From: a virus
IMG/VR virus record: IMGVR_UViG_3300042400_001600
Span: 17,600 to 81,599 of that record
Length of the DNA: 64,000 nt
Reading direction: 5' to 3' (one strand)
In this document: piece after piece, positions 22,191 through 31,038 of the stretch
Layout: each line of letters begins with the position of its first letter
Numbering within the stretch: position 1 is the stretch's first letter
Made by a program: the position numbers and the translations under genes
The notes under the pieces: generated by a model
The model's database searches: none
Seen by the model: the letters and a program-made list of their open reading frames with translations, nothing else
What the model was told of the DNA's origin: nothing

Positions 22191-25055
22191 TTAGGCGACG
22201 ATGACCGTGGTGAGTGTGCGGTCCTGGTCAAAGTTGATGATGGTCTCCGCAATGTTGAACGGCAGAGCGACAACCGCGGTGAAGGTGATTTTGACGCGAT
22301 CCTTGATGATGGGATTCGGGGTAATCTTCAGACTGTTGAAGCTGACCAGCAGCGGGCCGGCCTGCACCCCGTAATCGGACTGCGTATTGGCGTTCAACTC
22401 ATCTTGCAGCGCATTGCGCAGATCCACGAGTGTGGCGTTGGTGACGTTACGTTTGCCGATGTAGGCGTCGACGATGGCGTCAATTCGGAAGGACAGATAA
22501 TCCGCGACCACGCCAATGGAATCCTCGTAAGCCAGCGCCCCGTTGGCGCTGTCTGTGGTGAGCTGATGACGGATGTAAATCGCGCCGCTCTCCGCATCCT
22601 GCGTGATGATCATGGTGCCATCGGCTGCCACGGCATCCAGCGTGTCGTCGTCGTAGCGCAGGCTCATGGCCGGGGCCGCGTCGAAGGTGCTGACTTCCGT
22701 GCGGGTCAGGCCCTGCTGCGGAAGCATGGCGCAGCGTAGGCCGGCGATGTGGGCCGCCGCGTAGCGATTGGGGATGATGACGCCATTTGCGGTGCCATTC
22801 TCCGTCCAGACATTTACGGCCCGGCGATTGCCAATGAGCTTCGAGTGGTTGCGGACGTAAAGGGCCTGACTGGCTGGCGTGTCAGCATACCAGATCTCAA
22901 TGACGACCGCGGCACCCACCGGGCTTCCGGGACCGGATTGAAGGACGAGTTCGGTGGCGCTGATGACGGAATCCACCAGGTAGGACGTACCGGCGACGAT
23001 GAGTTTGACGATATCCCCGCTGGCGAGTCCGAGCAGCGTAAAATCCACGCCGGCAGTGGCGGTGGTCACCAGCAAGTTGCCGCCACCATTGTAAGCACTG
23101 ACCGTCGCCGTGACATTGCCGGAGGTTCCGGTCCTGAGCGCGACGTAAGAGCCGGGGCTGTCCGTGCCGACGTAGCAGCGACGGAAGCGTTTCTTGGTCG
23201 GGCCGGATGTGGTGGTGCAATGAGTGGCGACGGCCTGCTGGATGGTCACATCCGTGGTCATCGGCGCAATGGCGTAAACCAGCTTGGTCGTCTGAATCTT
23301 TGCAAGCGCCGTATTGTAATCGGCGAGCGTGGTGCCGCCGGTGCGCAGGACGTAGCCCGAGACAGCGCCAAGAGTGCCGTTGAGCATTTCATTCGCACCC
23401 ATGGCCAAATCGTTATCCACGTCCACAGTGCCAAGCAGCGTCGTGATGTCGTCGGTGCTCGCAATTGCAATACGACCTTCGCCGTATGCGGGCGGCTGGA
23501 GGGAACGCTGCCAGACCGACAGGGTGCCGACGTCGTCCACAAACGGAACCCACTCATAACCCGTGGATCGGGTGCTGAGGTAATGGGACAACCCGGAGTC
23601 AATGGTCACCCCATCTTCGAGGTCCGCAACCCATGCGACATCATCGGCCGCCGCGGTGGAAAGAATCTCACCGGTGACGGGGAGGCGGAATTCCACCTCC
23701 ACGTGCGTCGCGTAATTGGTGAACACCGTGGCGTCCACAGCCGGACCATCGAGCACCACCTTGTCGAAGACTGTGGTCGAGGGCGCCTCCGCGACGCAAT
23801 TGACGTAATAGACATCACCCACGCGCATGCCGCCCTGCGGGCACACGCCGAGCGAGAGATCGAATTTCATCTGCAGACCGGAGGTGCCGAGATCGAACAG
23901 CGTGTTGTCCGTCAATGTGACCGAAGCCGGGGCATCAAGGCCCGCGGTGTCGCTGATGCGGACCACCGCACCGGTGGCGACGGGAGCGCCGGAATTGTAG
24001 GTGCCGGTCGTGACTTCGATGAGGTAGGTGGTGTCCGCCGTGCCGGTGTAGGTTCCGGTCACGGGAGCCGTGGCAGTACTGACGCGGGTGTATTGGCTGG
24101 TGACGGTGAAGGTGTAAACCCAACCCAAAGTAAGGGAGCTAGTCGTCTCGGTGTGATCCAGCTTCACGGTGAGCCCGGCCATGATGTTGCTGGACCCGCT
24201 GTTGGTGAATGTATGGAAACCCGCGTTTGCGCTGGTGGATGTGAGGGTGCCGCCGTAGCGTCCGCTGGCTGATGTCACCGTCACGACTGCGGTCGTGTTG
24301 TTGCCGCCGGTGGTGACCGTCAGCGTGAATGTCTCGCCGTAGGCTCCATTGAGAAGCGCGCCCTGGAGGGTGCCTTGGAAATCATCCGGGTTGGTGACGA
24401 TCAGCGCCACGCCGTTGTCCTCAGTGCCAACATCCTGACTGCCGGGAGCAGTGAGGCAGGTGTAGTGCGAGGCTGCGGCCGTCGCCGGATTGTAGGTGCT
24501 GCCGCTCATGTAACCATTATCGTTGTCCGGCGTATTGACGCCGAAGGTGGCGGCGGTCGTCTTGCCAAGCAAGCCGGTGACTGTGCGCTTGATCGTACCG
24601 TAGGCGGAGGTGACGTAGGCGATGTCGCCGACGGCCACGGGGCGGTCTTTCAGCTTGGCGCACAGAGTGCCGCCGCTGACATCCGCTGCCGTCATCTTCA
24701 GTGTCTGGGTATTGGAGGCATCGAGAACCTGGAAATACTCGGAGTCGCCGGTGAGGATCGTCGCGAGCGAAGCTTCGAGGCCGTTGCCGAAAAGCCGGGT
24801 GTAGGCCAAATCAGGAATCTCCGTGCCGGGTAGATTGGTGGTGACGCCCGCCGCATTGCTGTATTGCCACGGAATGACCTGGGCGCCGGAGGCCGCCGCG
24901 TACGTGTATGCGGGCACCGTCTCCTTGCCAAATCGGCTGAGGCGGTATTGCGGGCCAATGACCAGCGGATTGAGAATGGCGGTCGCCGGCGAACTGACAT
25001 TGGTCAGGAACTGCTTCAGCGTGGATTGTGGGTGGACGTAGTTGGCGATCGACAT
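22191..25055 (-). CDS. Tail sheath protein, unusually large (954 aa)
   Basis: The protein has 954 residues, longer than common sheath proteins (about 400-700). The C-terminal 220 residues carry sheath features: RYAAAHIAGLRCAMLPQQGL, AGAIYIRHQLTTD-like strands, a helix SFRIDAIVDAYIGKRNVTNA and a final beta segment (ITFTAVVALPFNIAETI). The N-terminal part (LTNVSSPATAILNPLVIGPQ) fits the linker arm. Between about 180 and 450 lie Thr/Gly-rich strand repeats (YGETFTLTVTTGGNNTTAV, GTYTGTADTTYLIEVTTGTY) that look like one or two inserted Ig-like domains exposed on the tail surface. Sheath subunits form the contractile tube around the tail tube. A 3' neighbour of tube size supports the call. Confidence 0.85.
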   Translation of the reverse strand: MSIANYVHPQSTLKQFLTNVSSPATAILNPLVIGPQYRLSRFGKETVPAYTYAAASGAQVIPWQYSNAAGVTTNLPGTEIPDLAYTRLFGNGLEASLATILTGDSEYFQVLDASNTQTLKMTAADVSGGTLCAKLKDRPVAVGDIAYVTSAYGTIKRTVTGLLGKTTAATFGVNTPDNDNGYMSGSTYNPATAAASHYTCLTAPGSQDVGTEDNGVALIVTNPDDFQGTLQGALLNGAYGETFTLTVTTGGNNTTAVVTVTSASGRYGGTLTSTSANAGFHTFTNSGSSNIMAGLTVKLDHTETTSSLTLGWVYTFTVTSQYTRVSTATAPVTGTYTGTADTTYLIEVTTGTYNSGAPVATGAVVRISDTAGLDAPASVTLTDNTLFDLGTSGLQMKFDLSLGVCPQGGMRVGDVYYVNCVAEAPSTTVFDKVVLDGPAVDATVFTNYATHVEVEFRLPVTGEILSTAAADDVAWVADLEDGVTIDSGLSHYLSTRSTGYEWVPFVDDVGTLSVWQRSLQPPAYGEGRIAIASTDDITTLLGTVDVDNDLAMGANEMLNGTLGAVSGYVLRTGGTTLADYNTALAKIQTTKLVYAIAPMTTDVTIQQAVATHCTTTSGPTKKRFRRCYVGTDSPGSYVALRTGTSGNVTATVSAYNGGGNLLVTTATAGVDFTLLGLASGDIVKLIVAGTSYLVDSVISATELVLQSGPGSPVGAAVVIEIWYADTPASQALYVRNHSKLIGNRRAVNVWTENGTANGVIIPNRYAAAHIAGLRCAMLPQQGLTRTEVSTFDAAPAMSLRYDDDTLDAVAADGTMIITQDAESGAIYIRHQLTTDSANGALAYEDSIGVVADYLSFRIDAIVDAYIGKRNVTNATLVDLRNALQDELNANTQSDYGVQAGPLLVSFNSLKITPNPIIKDRVKITFTAVVALPFNIAETIINFDQDRTLTTVIVA

Positions 25056-25073
25056 TGGAGTGGAGTGATAATG

Positions 25074-25733
25074 CTAGGTTGCGGACGAAAGGTCAATACC
25101 GTCGGCTTCGATGGTGGCAGATTGATCCACCTTCTTGAGTCGGTGGCTGTGGGTGAGAACGGTCATCGCATGACTGTAAATGATCGTCCCCTTCAAGTCC
25201 ACGCGATAGAACATTTGTCCGCCTTCCACTTTTTCCAAATGGGGCTCGGCCAAATCCGCGATGTGGAAGAATTGCAATTGCAGACGGTGCATCAGCATAG
25301 AGCGGATGCCGGTGAAAAATGAAAGCGTGGTCTCGGCGAGATTGGCGGCCAAATCCGCGGTACGTGCGCAATGGGCCCAAATCAAAGGGGCACTGGCGGT
25401 GCAAATGGAATTCTCGCCCGAGTAGTCCTCGTTGAAGCCGGCATGGTCGTTCACCACCGTCTGCTGAAAATCCGTGCTGCCCAGTCCGTAGTGGATTGCC
25501 GGCAATTTACCGGCGACATCCTTCGGGTCGTAATTAAAATGCAGACCGATATGCAGTTTGCGATCATCGGCCTTGGGAGCCCAAAGGCAGTCCTTCAAAT
25601 CCTCTTCCAGCAATCCGAAGTTGGCCGGGTGGGAATAATGCAGCTGCGTGAGGAGCAGGAACATGCGCCTCAGATTTACCGCGGTCAACGGCTGTCCGGC
25701 GAGCACTTCCCATTCTTCGAGTTCGGTAAGCAT
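25074..25733 (-). CDS. Putative neck / tail-terminator protein
   Basis: The protein has 219 residues. Mixed alpha/beta: an N-terminal helical part (PLTAVNLRRMFLLLTQLHYS), a middle with many His and Asp residues and a C-terminal strand segment (GGQMFYRVDLKGTIIYSHAM). It has no membrane segment. It sits between the neck gene at 25737 and the sheath gene, where contractile phages keep the tail terminator (gp15 class). The call is positional, and no family signature is visible. Confidence 0.6.
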   Translation of the reverse strand: MLTELEEWEVLAGQPLTAVNLRRMFLLLTQLHYSHPANFGLLEEDLKDCLWAPKADDRKLHIGLHFNYDPKDVAGKLPAIHYGLGSTDFQQTVVNDHAGFNEDYSGENSICTASAPLIWAHCARTADLAANLAETTLSFFTGIRSMLMHRLQLQFFHIADLAEPHLEKVEGGQMFYRVDLKGTIIYSHAMTVLTHSHRLKKVDQSATIEADGIDLSSAT

Positions 25734-25736
25734 AGG

Positions 25737-26564
25737 TCAGAGCGGTTGATACATCCTCGGCGGCATCTCGGGCAGCGGGACCAGGTAGCGATCATCGTTT
25801 TTCTGGATGGGGTTCAATGTGACCTCGTAGCCAATTGGGAGGATGCTGCGAAACAGGAATGGTTGAATGACTTCACCAATTACAAAACGCTCATCCATCC
25901 GCGGGAATACGACCATGTAGTTTGGCATCGGTCGCGGAAAGGCGAGCATCCTGCCGTTTACCTGCTGCGTGTCCGAGGTGCCGCCGCCGTCCGGATCTTT
26001 GACGAAACCCGTGACCATGCTGCCCATGCGCATCACCCAGGTGACGGCCGGTGCGCCGAAGCCGCCCACAAAGGCCTCTCCGTAGCTTTCCTTTCCTGGC
26101 ACCTGCATGCCGGTGCTGCGCATCTGGTAGGTCTCGAAATCAAATCCAGGGGCAGGCAGGCCATGCGTCAGCGGAGCAAAGATGAATACTGGTTCGCCGT
26201 TACCTCCGCGCATATTTCGCAATTCCGCCATCATGATGTCGCGGACAATGATTTGCTCCTTTGGGGTGATGGTTATATTTAGGCTGATGATGGGTGAATC
26301 AAATTGCTGACCATCCGCCAATTCCAGCAGCAGCCGGTAATGAATGGCTCCCAGATTCGTATTGAGGATGAACTCCCCGCGATCCACATAATATCCCACG
26401 GAAGCCGGCGTTCCCGCGTCACGAATCAATTGCCACGGAGGCAGGCCCGAGATGGACCGGTAGATGTACACCTGCCCGCGCTGAGCCGCCGCCGGGACAT
26501 TCCAGGTGATGGCGCAGGTGTGGCGTCCGTAACCGGGTTGGATGCTGACGGCATTGAACTGCAT
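25737..26564 (-). CDS. Putative neck protein with N-terminal FnIII-like domain
   Basis: The protein has 275 residues. Residues 10-65 (TCAITWNVPAAAQRGQVYIY, then SISGLPPWQLIRDAG and YYVDRG) show the strand order of an FnIII-like domain: W in strand B, YIYRS in C, VDRG in E. The rest has Gly/Pro-rich strands with several Met and Phe residues (FPRPMPNYMVVFPRMDERFV). It lies between the connector-like gene and the tail-terminator candidate, which fits a neck protein (gp13/gp14 class). It overlaps no gene and has short 3-6 base spacers on both sides. Confidence 0.6.
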   Translation of the reverse strand: MQFNAVSIQPGYGRHTCAITWNVPAAAQRGQVYIYRSISGLPPWQLIRDAGTPASVGYYVDRGEFILNTNLGAIHYRLLLELADGQQFDSPIISLNITITPKEQIIVRDIMMAELRNMRGGNGEPVFIFAPLTHGLPAPGFDFETYQMRSTGMQVPGKESYGEAFVGGFGAPAVTWVMRMGSMVTGFVKDPDGGGTSDTQQVNGRMLAFPRPMPNYMVVFPRMDERFVIGEVIQPFLFRSILPIGYEVTLNPIQKNDDRYLVPLPEMPPRMYQPL

Positions 26565-26570
26565 GGTGAA

Positions 26571-27299
26571 TTACCCAACCCGCCCGGACATCAGTGTGTA
26601 ATTGGCAAGGCGCTTGTGCTGTTTTGCGACACCGAAAAAGCGCTCGTTGAACATTTTGATGGCTCCCTCGTAATGCGCAATCCGCCGGGCTGCGATATCC
26701 ACTTCAACGCTGCCGGCCTTGTAAGGCACATCATGCCGCTTTTCGTGCTGCAGCGCGCGCAGGTAGAGGAAATAGGCAATGCCGTCGAAGAACAGGTTGG
26801 AATTCTTTGGCAGCGCAGTGGGGCGCACATTGCTGATCCGCGGAGGGAGTCCGTTGTATTCGCGGGCGCATGCCTGCATGGCGGAGAGGATGGCCTTGGG
26901 TGCGAAGTCGTAGTCCACCTTCCCGAGCATGCCCTGCTCGGTGTCGTAATCCTCCACGTATTCGCGCACCTCCTGCTCGGTGATGTAGCAGGAGGAGCAG
27001 GAGACCGCCTCTGGCGTGCTGGTCGTTACCGATGGCGTCGCCGGTAGATCGACTGGTCCTTCGGCCTCATACGCCAGCTTGTAATTGGCAGTGTCGGGAG
27101 GCGCGCTGAGTTGATACGTGAACCCGCTCAGTGTGATCCCTGTGATGAGGCAGAACAGGATCAGCTTCGGATTATCAGCCGATGTGTTTTGTATGCTGGG
27201 CGAATCAATTACCGGCAGCGCCACAAACGACAGCGGGAAAGTCACGGACCCGGTGGTCTCCGCGATGGCAAGGCTGACGGTGCCGGTTTGCGAGGCCAT
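26571..27299 (-). CDS. Putative head-tail connector with N-terminal surface domain
   Basis: The protein has 242 residues in two parts. Residues 1-75 are a beta domain with SADNPKLILFCLITG and LSAPPDTANYKLAYEAEG. The same domain occurs in the fibre gene at the right window end (LSAPTNTANYKLVYQAG). Residues 95-242 are helical (EQEVREYVEDYDTEQGML, AILSAMQACAREYNGLPP, YFLYLRALQHEKRHDVPYK), typical of head-completion adaptors. A Cys pair (CSSC) separates the parts. Sharing a domain between neck and fibre suggests a surface decoration. Function as connector is inferred from position and helical content. Confidence 0.6.
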   Translation of the reverse strand: MASQTGTVSLAIAETTGSVTFPLSFVALPVIDSPSIQNTSADNPKLILFCLITGITLSGFTYQLSAPPDTANYKLAYEAEGPVDLPATPSVTTSTPEAVSCSSCYITEQEVREYVEDYDTEQGMLGKVDYDFAPKAILSAMQACAREYNGLPPRISNVRPTALPKNSNLFFDGIAYFLYLRALQHEKRHDVPYKAGSVEVDIAARRIAHYEGAIKMFNERFFGVAKQHKRLANYTLMSGRVG

Positions 27300-27304
27300 G
27301 TGAC

Positions 27305-27631
27305 TTAGGCAGCGGACGGAAACTGCAATTGCGCCAACATGGAAGCGGCGGAATCAATCTCCCTTCGGTTGTTGGATTCCGTGTGGGAAAACAGACGGTC
27401 CATAAATTTGACCGCGGAAGTCTTCGTTGTCGTCGGCACCTTGAAACTGACACCACCGTTCATCGCCGATTTGAATCCATCCCGATAAGCAGGAGATTCC
27501 GCAAACAGCTCCTCCCGCTGCCTGGTTTGCAGCAGTGTCGCGGAGGCGTCGGCGTCGAGATTCAAATCAGCGCAGGTTTTGATGAAGCCTTCCATGTAGG
27601 CATTTGAGCAGGTCACTGGGAATTGATTCAT
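27305..27631 (-). CDS. Hypothetical protein (108 aa) near the capsid gene
   Basis: The protein has 108 residues and is helical (AYMEGFIKTCADLNLDADAS, QREELFAESPAYRDGFKSAM). It contains KTSAVKFMDRLF, a K-T-S-A element that resembles the Lys-x-Ala motifs of the internal head proteins. It is the first gene after the capsid terminator and begins the neck/tail series. It may be a head-completion or scaffold-associated factor. There is no recognised family. Confidence 0.55.
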   Translation of the reverse strand: MNQFPVTCSNAYMEGFIKTCADLNLDADASATLLQTRQREELFAESPAYRDGFKSAMNGGVSFKVPTTTKTSAVKFMDRLFSHTESNNRREIDSAASMLAQLQFPSAA

Positions 27632-27671
27632 GGGGTGAGTGTAATTGGTTCGGGAGAAAAGACAATGCTGG

Positions 27672-27714
27672 GCAAAAACAAAACCGCCGGCTCCCTTTCG
27701 AGAACCGGCGGTTT
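27672..27714 (-). terminator. Strong rho-independent terminator after the capsid gene
   Basis: The stem AAACCGCCGG (27681-27690) pairs with CCGGCGGTTT (27705-27714) around a 14-base loop. On the leftward transcript it runs into TTTGTTTTT. It starts about 24 bases beyond the stop of the capsid gene. It should uncouple capsid expression from the neck and tail genes. Confidence 0.85.
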
Positions 27715-27737
27715 GTGAATTATTTTCTGCGCTTCTG

Positions 27738-28688
27738 CTACAGAACGTGAGTGGACTTGCTCACGCCCTTCACGTTTGCGATCGTAAGGCCGATGACCTC
27801 CATCGCTTGCATCGTGAGGATGTGCTTCTCCTTCTTCACGTAGGTCGTGATATCCTGCAGACGATATGCACGGCCCAGGTAGCCCGGCTCGGCGAACTTG
27901 TACACCACGTAGTCGGGAACGATCGTGCTCTTGATCGTCGCGATGTGCGGGATGTTCCAAATGCTGTACTCTTCGAGCGCTTCGAGGCCCTTGAGGACAA
28001 ACTTCTCCGAGAGGTCACCACCGGCTTCGTCACGACGCCATTTCAGGAATTGTCTGGACGAAAATCTATTGGTGACCCAACAGCCATTATTGAGCGACAT
28101 ATTCTCCAATTCGGAGATGTTGTCCACGTAGAGTTCGCGGCTGATACGGCCGAGACGCTCGAAGTTCTGCTGGAGACCCGACGCGCCGACGCCCGAGGGG
28201 CTGCCGACGATCTGGTCCACAGTGCCGAAGAACTTGCTGTCTTCCTTCGTGTGGATCTCCTTCAGCGCATTGGCCGTGGTGATCTCACGAATGTCAGTCT
28301 TGTAGTTCATCAGCTCGAACGTGTTCTTTTGGAACTCGTTGGTCTGGACGACGTAGAAGATGACAGCGAATTTTTCCCCGCGGAAGAATTCAGTATCACC
28401 GGTGTCGTCGAAGTTCACCGCGGACGAGCCGAGGATGTCACCTTCCATCTCTTCGATGATCCAGGGCTTGCTGTCCGCGTAGAGGCTGTCGCTCAGATTG
28501 CTCTGATTGACGTCCTCGAACGGAAGCACGCGGCGCTGGATTCCGTTTTCACGGAGCTTGCGGCGGATGAGGCGCGAAGAAAGGTCGGACGCCGTCTTGA
28601 GCTGCCCTTCGGGCGCGCGGACGATGGCATCGACGAGTTCCTCGTTGAGAACTTCGGGTTCCTGAATCTGGTCTTGATTGATATTCAT
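27738..28688 (-). CDS. Probable major capsid protein
   Basis: The protein has 316 residues. Evidence is indirect but converging. It follows protease, scaffold, coiled-coil and decoration candidates and precedes a strong terminator. Its start has the best Shine-Dalgarno site of the region (AAGGAAAA before ATG). Its codons are visibly optimised (C-ending codons, no CAATTG hexamer although its neighbours are full of it). The sequence has an N-terminal helix (EELVDAIVRAPEGQLKTASD), an E-loop-like strand region (FFRGEKFAVIFYVVQTNEFQ), an alpha-helical spine (RRDEAGGDLSEKFVLKGLEA) and a C-terminal strand region, consistent with an HK97 fold. The N-terminal 30 residues could be removed by the protease. 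Confidence 0.7.
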   Translation of the reverse strand: MNINQDQIQEPEVLNEELVDAIVRAPEGQLKTASDLSSRLIRRKLRENGIQRRVLPFEDVNQSNLSDSLYADSKPWIIEEMEGDILGSSAVNFDDTGDTEFFRGEKFAVIFYVVQTNEFQKNTFELMNYKTDIREITTANALKEIHTKEDSKFFGTVDQIVGSPSGVGASGLQQNFERLGRISRELYVDNISELENMSLNNGCWVTNRFSSRQFLKWRRDEAGGDLSEKFVLKGLEALEEYSIWNIPHIATIKSTIVPDYVVYKFAEPGYLGRAYRLQDITTYVKKEKHILTMQAMEVIGLTIANVKGVSKSTHVL

Positions 28689-28712
28689 TGTGATATGTTT
28701 TCCTTAAAAAGA

Positions 28713-29267
28713 CTAGGCGGAGGCCCCGTTGGTTTCGAAGTTGGTGGCGATGGTCAGCACGAGGACCTGGCCGCTTCCATCCGGCGTGACGCCAGGATTG
28801 GAGGCTGCGATGTCCACAGGGCCGGTGCCGCGGGAAAGATACCCGAGGGTGGCGCGATCCGTGGTGAGGGCCGTGGTGACGTCTCCCGTGGTGCCGTCGG
28901 CCTTGAGGCGCACTCCGTGGGAGTAGGCGACCGTGTCGGGGCTGGCTTTGAAGAACGCGGTCTGCAGTTCGTTCTGATCGAGCGTGGAGACGCCGGTCAG
29001 ACCACCAGATGCGACGACATCGAAATCGTCAGAATCCTGATAGGCGAAGAAGGGGATCTGGGTCGAGGACGAGACCCCGATCTGCCAGACTTCTGCGCTG
29101 CTCACGATATTGACGCTGATCACCTGACCAGACGCGATGGTTAGCCCATTGGTGGGAAGCGATTTGTTGCGGTTGAGGCCCGGATTGAGCGGGTTCCAAC
29201 CACGCAGCATCTTCATGTGCGGTTTCGCGCTCTGAACGATGCCATAGGCGGGTACTGTTTGGCCCAT
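28713..29267 (-). CDS. Putative capsid decoration or head-stabilising protein
   Basis: The protein has 184 residues with beta-rich, Thr/Gly/Ser-rich sequence (NGLTIASGQVISVNIVSSAE, VSTLDQNELQTAFFKASPDT). Like the capsid gene it lacks CAATTG hexamers and uses C-ending codons, suggesting strong expression. It lies immediately before the capsid gene in transcription order, which fits decoration (cement) proteins. Its N-terminus (PAYGIVQSAKPHMKMLRGW) is basic. The leader contains AAGAAG before ATG. No family name can be proven. Confidence 0.6.
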   Translation of the reverse strand: MGQTVPAYGIVQSAKPHMKMLRGWNPLNPGLNRNKSLPTNGLTIASGQVISVNIVSSAEVWQIGVSSSTQIPFFAYQDSDDFDVVASGGLTGVSTLDQNELQTAFFKASPDTVAYSHGVRLKADGTTGDVTTALTTDRATLGYLSRGTGPVDIAASNPGVTPDGSGQVLVLTIATNFETNGASA

Positions 29268-29307
29268 AATGTTTTGTGCTTCTTGTTTTAGGTTTTGTGT
29301 TTACTGC

Positions 29308-29829
29308 TCACGCACCTTTGCGGACCATCTCAGACCAGTCCTCTTTGTCGGAGGCCTGGGCATTGACGGGCAGCGCGGATGCGCGTTTCACCGAACGTCC
29401 CGCTGTCGGGGCATTCGTCGAAAGATTTGCCGAGAGGTGCTGGAGCACATCGAGGGCGTAAGAGGGATCGGAACGGAGGCTGCCTGCCATCTTCACGGCG
29501 AAGTCGGGCGAGCAGAGATTGGCGGATTGCAATGCCGCCACGGTTTCGATGATGGCATTCTCCGAGAAGACATTCCGCGGCGCATTGTTTGCGCTGGCGA
29601 TCTTCTCCAGCCGCACCTTCTCCAATTCAATGACGCGACCATTGGCTTCCGCCAGCTTGGCGCGGACGCCGGACAATTCATTGCGCACGCCAGTCAATTC
29701 CTGGTCCTGTGCGGCAATGCGGGCCTCGGCGGCTTTCACCATACCAAGCACCTCGGCAACCTGCCCGAGGGATTCATCCACGATGTTGCGGACTTCCTCG
29801 TCTGGTAGTTGGGTATTCGGGTCGGACAT
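29308..29829 (-). CDS. Coiled-coil protein, possible scaffold component
   Basis: The protein has 173 residues. Residues 15-80 (IVDESLGQVAEVLGMVKAAE, ARIAAQDQELTGVRNELSGV, RAKLAEANGRVIELEKVRLE) form a long coiled coil. The C-terminus is Asn/Ala/Ser-rich and basic (GRSVKRASALPV). It sits between the scaffold candidate and the decoration candidate, where internal scaffold or head-core proteins are common. The leader (CACAATCACC before ATG) lacks a Shine-Dalgarno site. Function is inferred from shape and place. Confidence 0.6.
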   Translation of the reverse strand: MSDPNTQLPDEEVRNIVDESLGQVAEVLGMVKAAEARIAAQDQELTGVRNELSGVRAKLAEANGRVIELEKVRLEKIASANNAPRNVFSENAIIETVAALQSANLCSPDFAVKMAGSLRSDPSYALDVLQHLSANLSTNAPTAGRSVKRASALPVNAQASDKEDWSEMVRKGA

Positions 29830-29850
29830 GGTGATTGTGAATGGAAAGGA

Positions 29851-31038
29851 TTAGCGTTTGATTCCGAGGAGGGCTGCGGCCTTTTTGGCGATCTCTTCGC
29901 CTTCGGGTTCCATGGCCTCTTCAGCGTCGCCTTCGGTCGGAGGAGGACCACCAGCGCCTGCGCCGGCATCCAGCGGAGGCGTGCCGCCTTCACCGCCACC
30001 AGCACCGCCCATGAGGGCCTCGACGACCTGCTGCGCCTCTTCCAGCGGAATCTTGCCTTCCTGGACGAGCTGTTCGAGGACGGCGATGATCTCCTCAGGA
30101 GATGCCTGCGCCTCGGGCTCCGCTGCGCCGGGGAATTCCTCGGTCGGGATTGCCTCGGGGCCTGCCGCTTCCGGCGGCATACCAGCTTCCGGCGGCATAC
30201 CGGCGGCCGATTTGGTCGTGCGGCTGAGAATGAAATCCGCATCGAGGATGCCCTGGTTGTAGGCGTCGTTCAATTCGGGATTGAGACCATTGCGCGCCGC
30301 CTCATGGGCATTGGCGAATTTGATGGCCTGCTTCTGGTCGGCGGGCGAGAGCTGGTCAAATGCCTGCTTGATCATTGCATTCTCGTAAGCGGCCTGCTTT
30401 TCCCACTGGTCCTGCTGACCGGCAGCTTCGATGAATTGCGCATGGGCGACGTAGGCGTTCTTGATAGCGCCGAGGGCCTCATCCGCGCCGAGCTTGCGCT
30501 CCATGGCTTCCTGCACACCGGCGAGCACTTCCTCATTCTCCAGCACGAAGCTGGCGAGCTTGAAATGGAATTGCGGGTCGCGGGGATTGATGAGGTTGTC
30601 CACGGAACTGCCGGCGACCTTGGCGGCCGGAGCGGCGGCTGCGGAGGCCGCTGCGGTTTTGTTCATGAGGGCCGCTGCACGCTTTGCGAGTTCCGCGGCT
30701 TTGCCGGCGAGCTTCTTCGTATTGAAATCGGGGTTCGGGTCAATTGCGGGCTGTGTGGTTGTCGAAGGCACGTTCTCGCCAACCGACGAAGGCTTGGTGT
30801 CTTTGGTCGCAATGTCCGTCGGCGCTTTGCCCTGCTCGCCATCCCTCGGGAGCATCAGCTTCTTTTTGTCATCGCCGTCCTGCTTGGGGGCCGATGCGCT
30901 GCCTTCCGAGAAAATGGCATCAGTCGGACCCGAGTCCGGATTGGTGCCACCACCCATTGGGGAGCTGGCGGATTTGGGCTGCAAAAGCGCAGAAGCGTTT
31001 TTGACGAGGTCGGCGTAGGATTTAATGGCGGTGCTCAT
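29851..31038 (-). CDS. Probable scaffolding protein
   Basis: From the ATG at 31038 the product has 395 residues. A longer frame to 31146 exists, but it would overlap the upstream gene and its extra residues look non-coding. Residues 1-120 are disordered (Pro, Ser, Gly, Asp-rich) after the helix IKSYADLVKNASALL. The middle is helical and Ala-rich (NAMIKQAFDQLSPADQKQAI). The C-terminal 120 residues are acidic, with PEAGMPPEAAGPEA repeats and a final helix IAKKAAALLGIKR. Acidic, low-complexity and helical composition next to protease and capsid fits a scaffold. The VKNASALL element resembles a motif in neighbouring head proteins. Confidence 0.6.
   Translation of the reverse strand: MSTAIKSYADLVKNASALLQPKSASSPMGGGTNPDSGPTDAIFSEGSASAPKQDGDDKKKLMLPRDGEQGKAPTDIATKDTKPSSVGENVPSTTTQPAIDPNPDFNTKKLAGKAAELAKRAAALMNKTAAASAAAAPAAKVAGSSVDNLINPRDPQFHFKLASFVLENEEVLAGVQEAMERKLGADEALGAIKNAYVAHAQFIEAAGQQDQWEKQAAYENAMIKQAFDQLSPADQKQAIKFANAHEAARNGLNPELNDAYNQGILDADFILSRTTKSAAGMPPEAGMPPEAAGPEAIPTEEFPGAAEPEAQASPEEIIAVLEQLVQEGKIPLEEAQQVVEALMGGAGGGEGGTPPLDAGAGAGGPPPTEGDAEEAMEPEGEEIAKKAAALLGIKR

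Noticed and set aside
22749-24272. 507-codon + strand frame opposite the sheath gene
   Set aside because: Gly/Arg/Asp/Val-rich antisense shadow of a codon-biased gene. The sheath frame is clearly coding.
27645-29144. 499-codon + strand frame opposite the capsid and decoration genes
   Set aside because: Antisense shadow. It runs through two real genes and a terminator hairpin.
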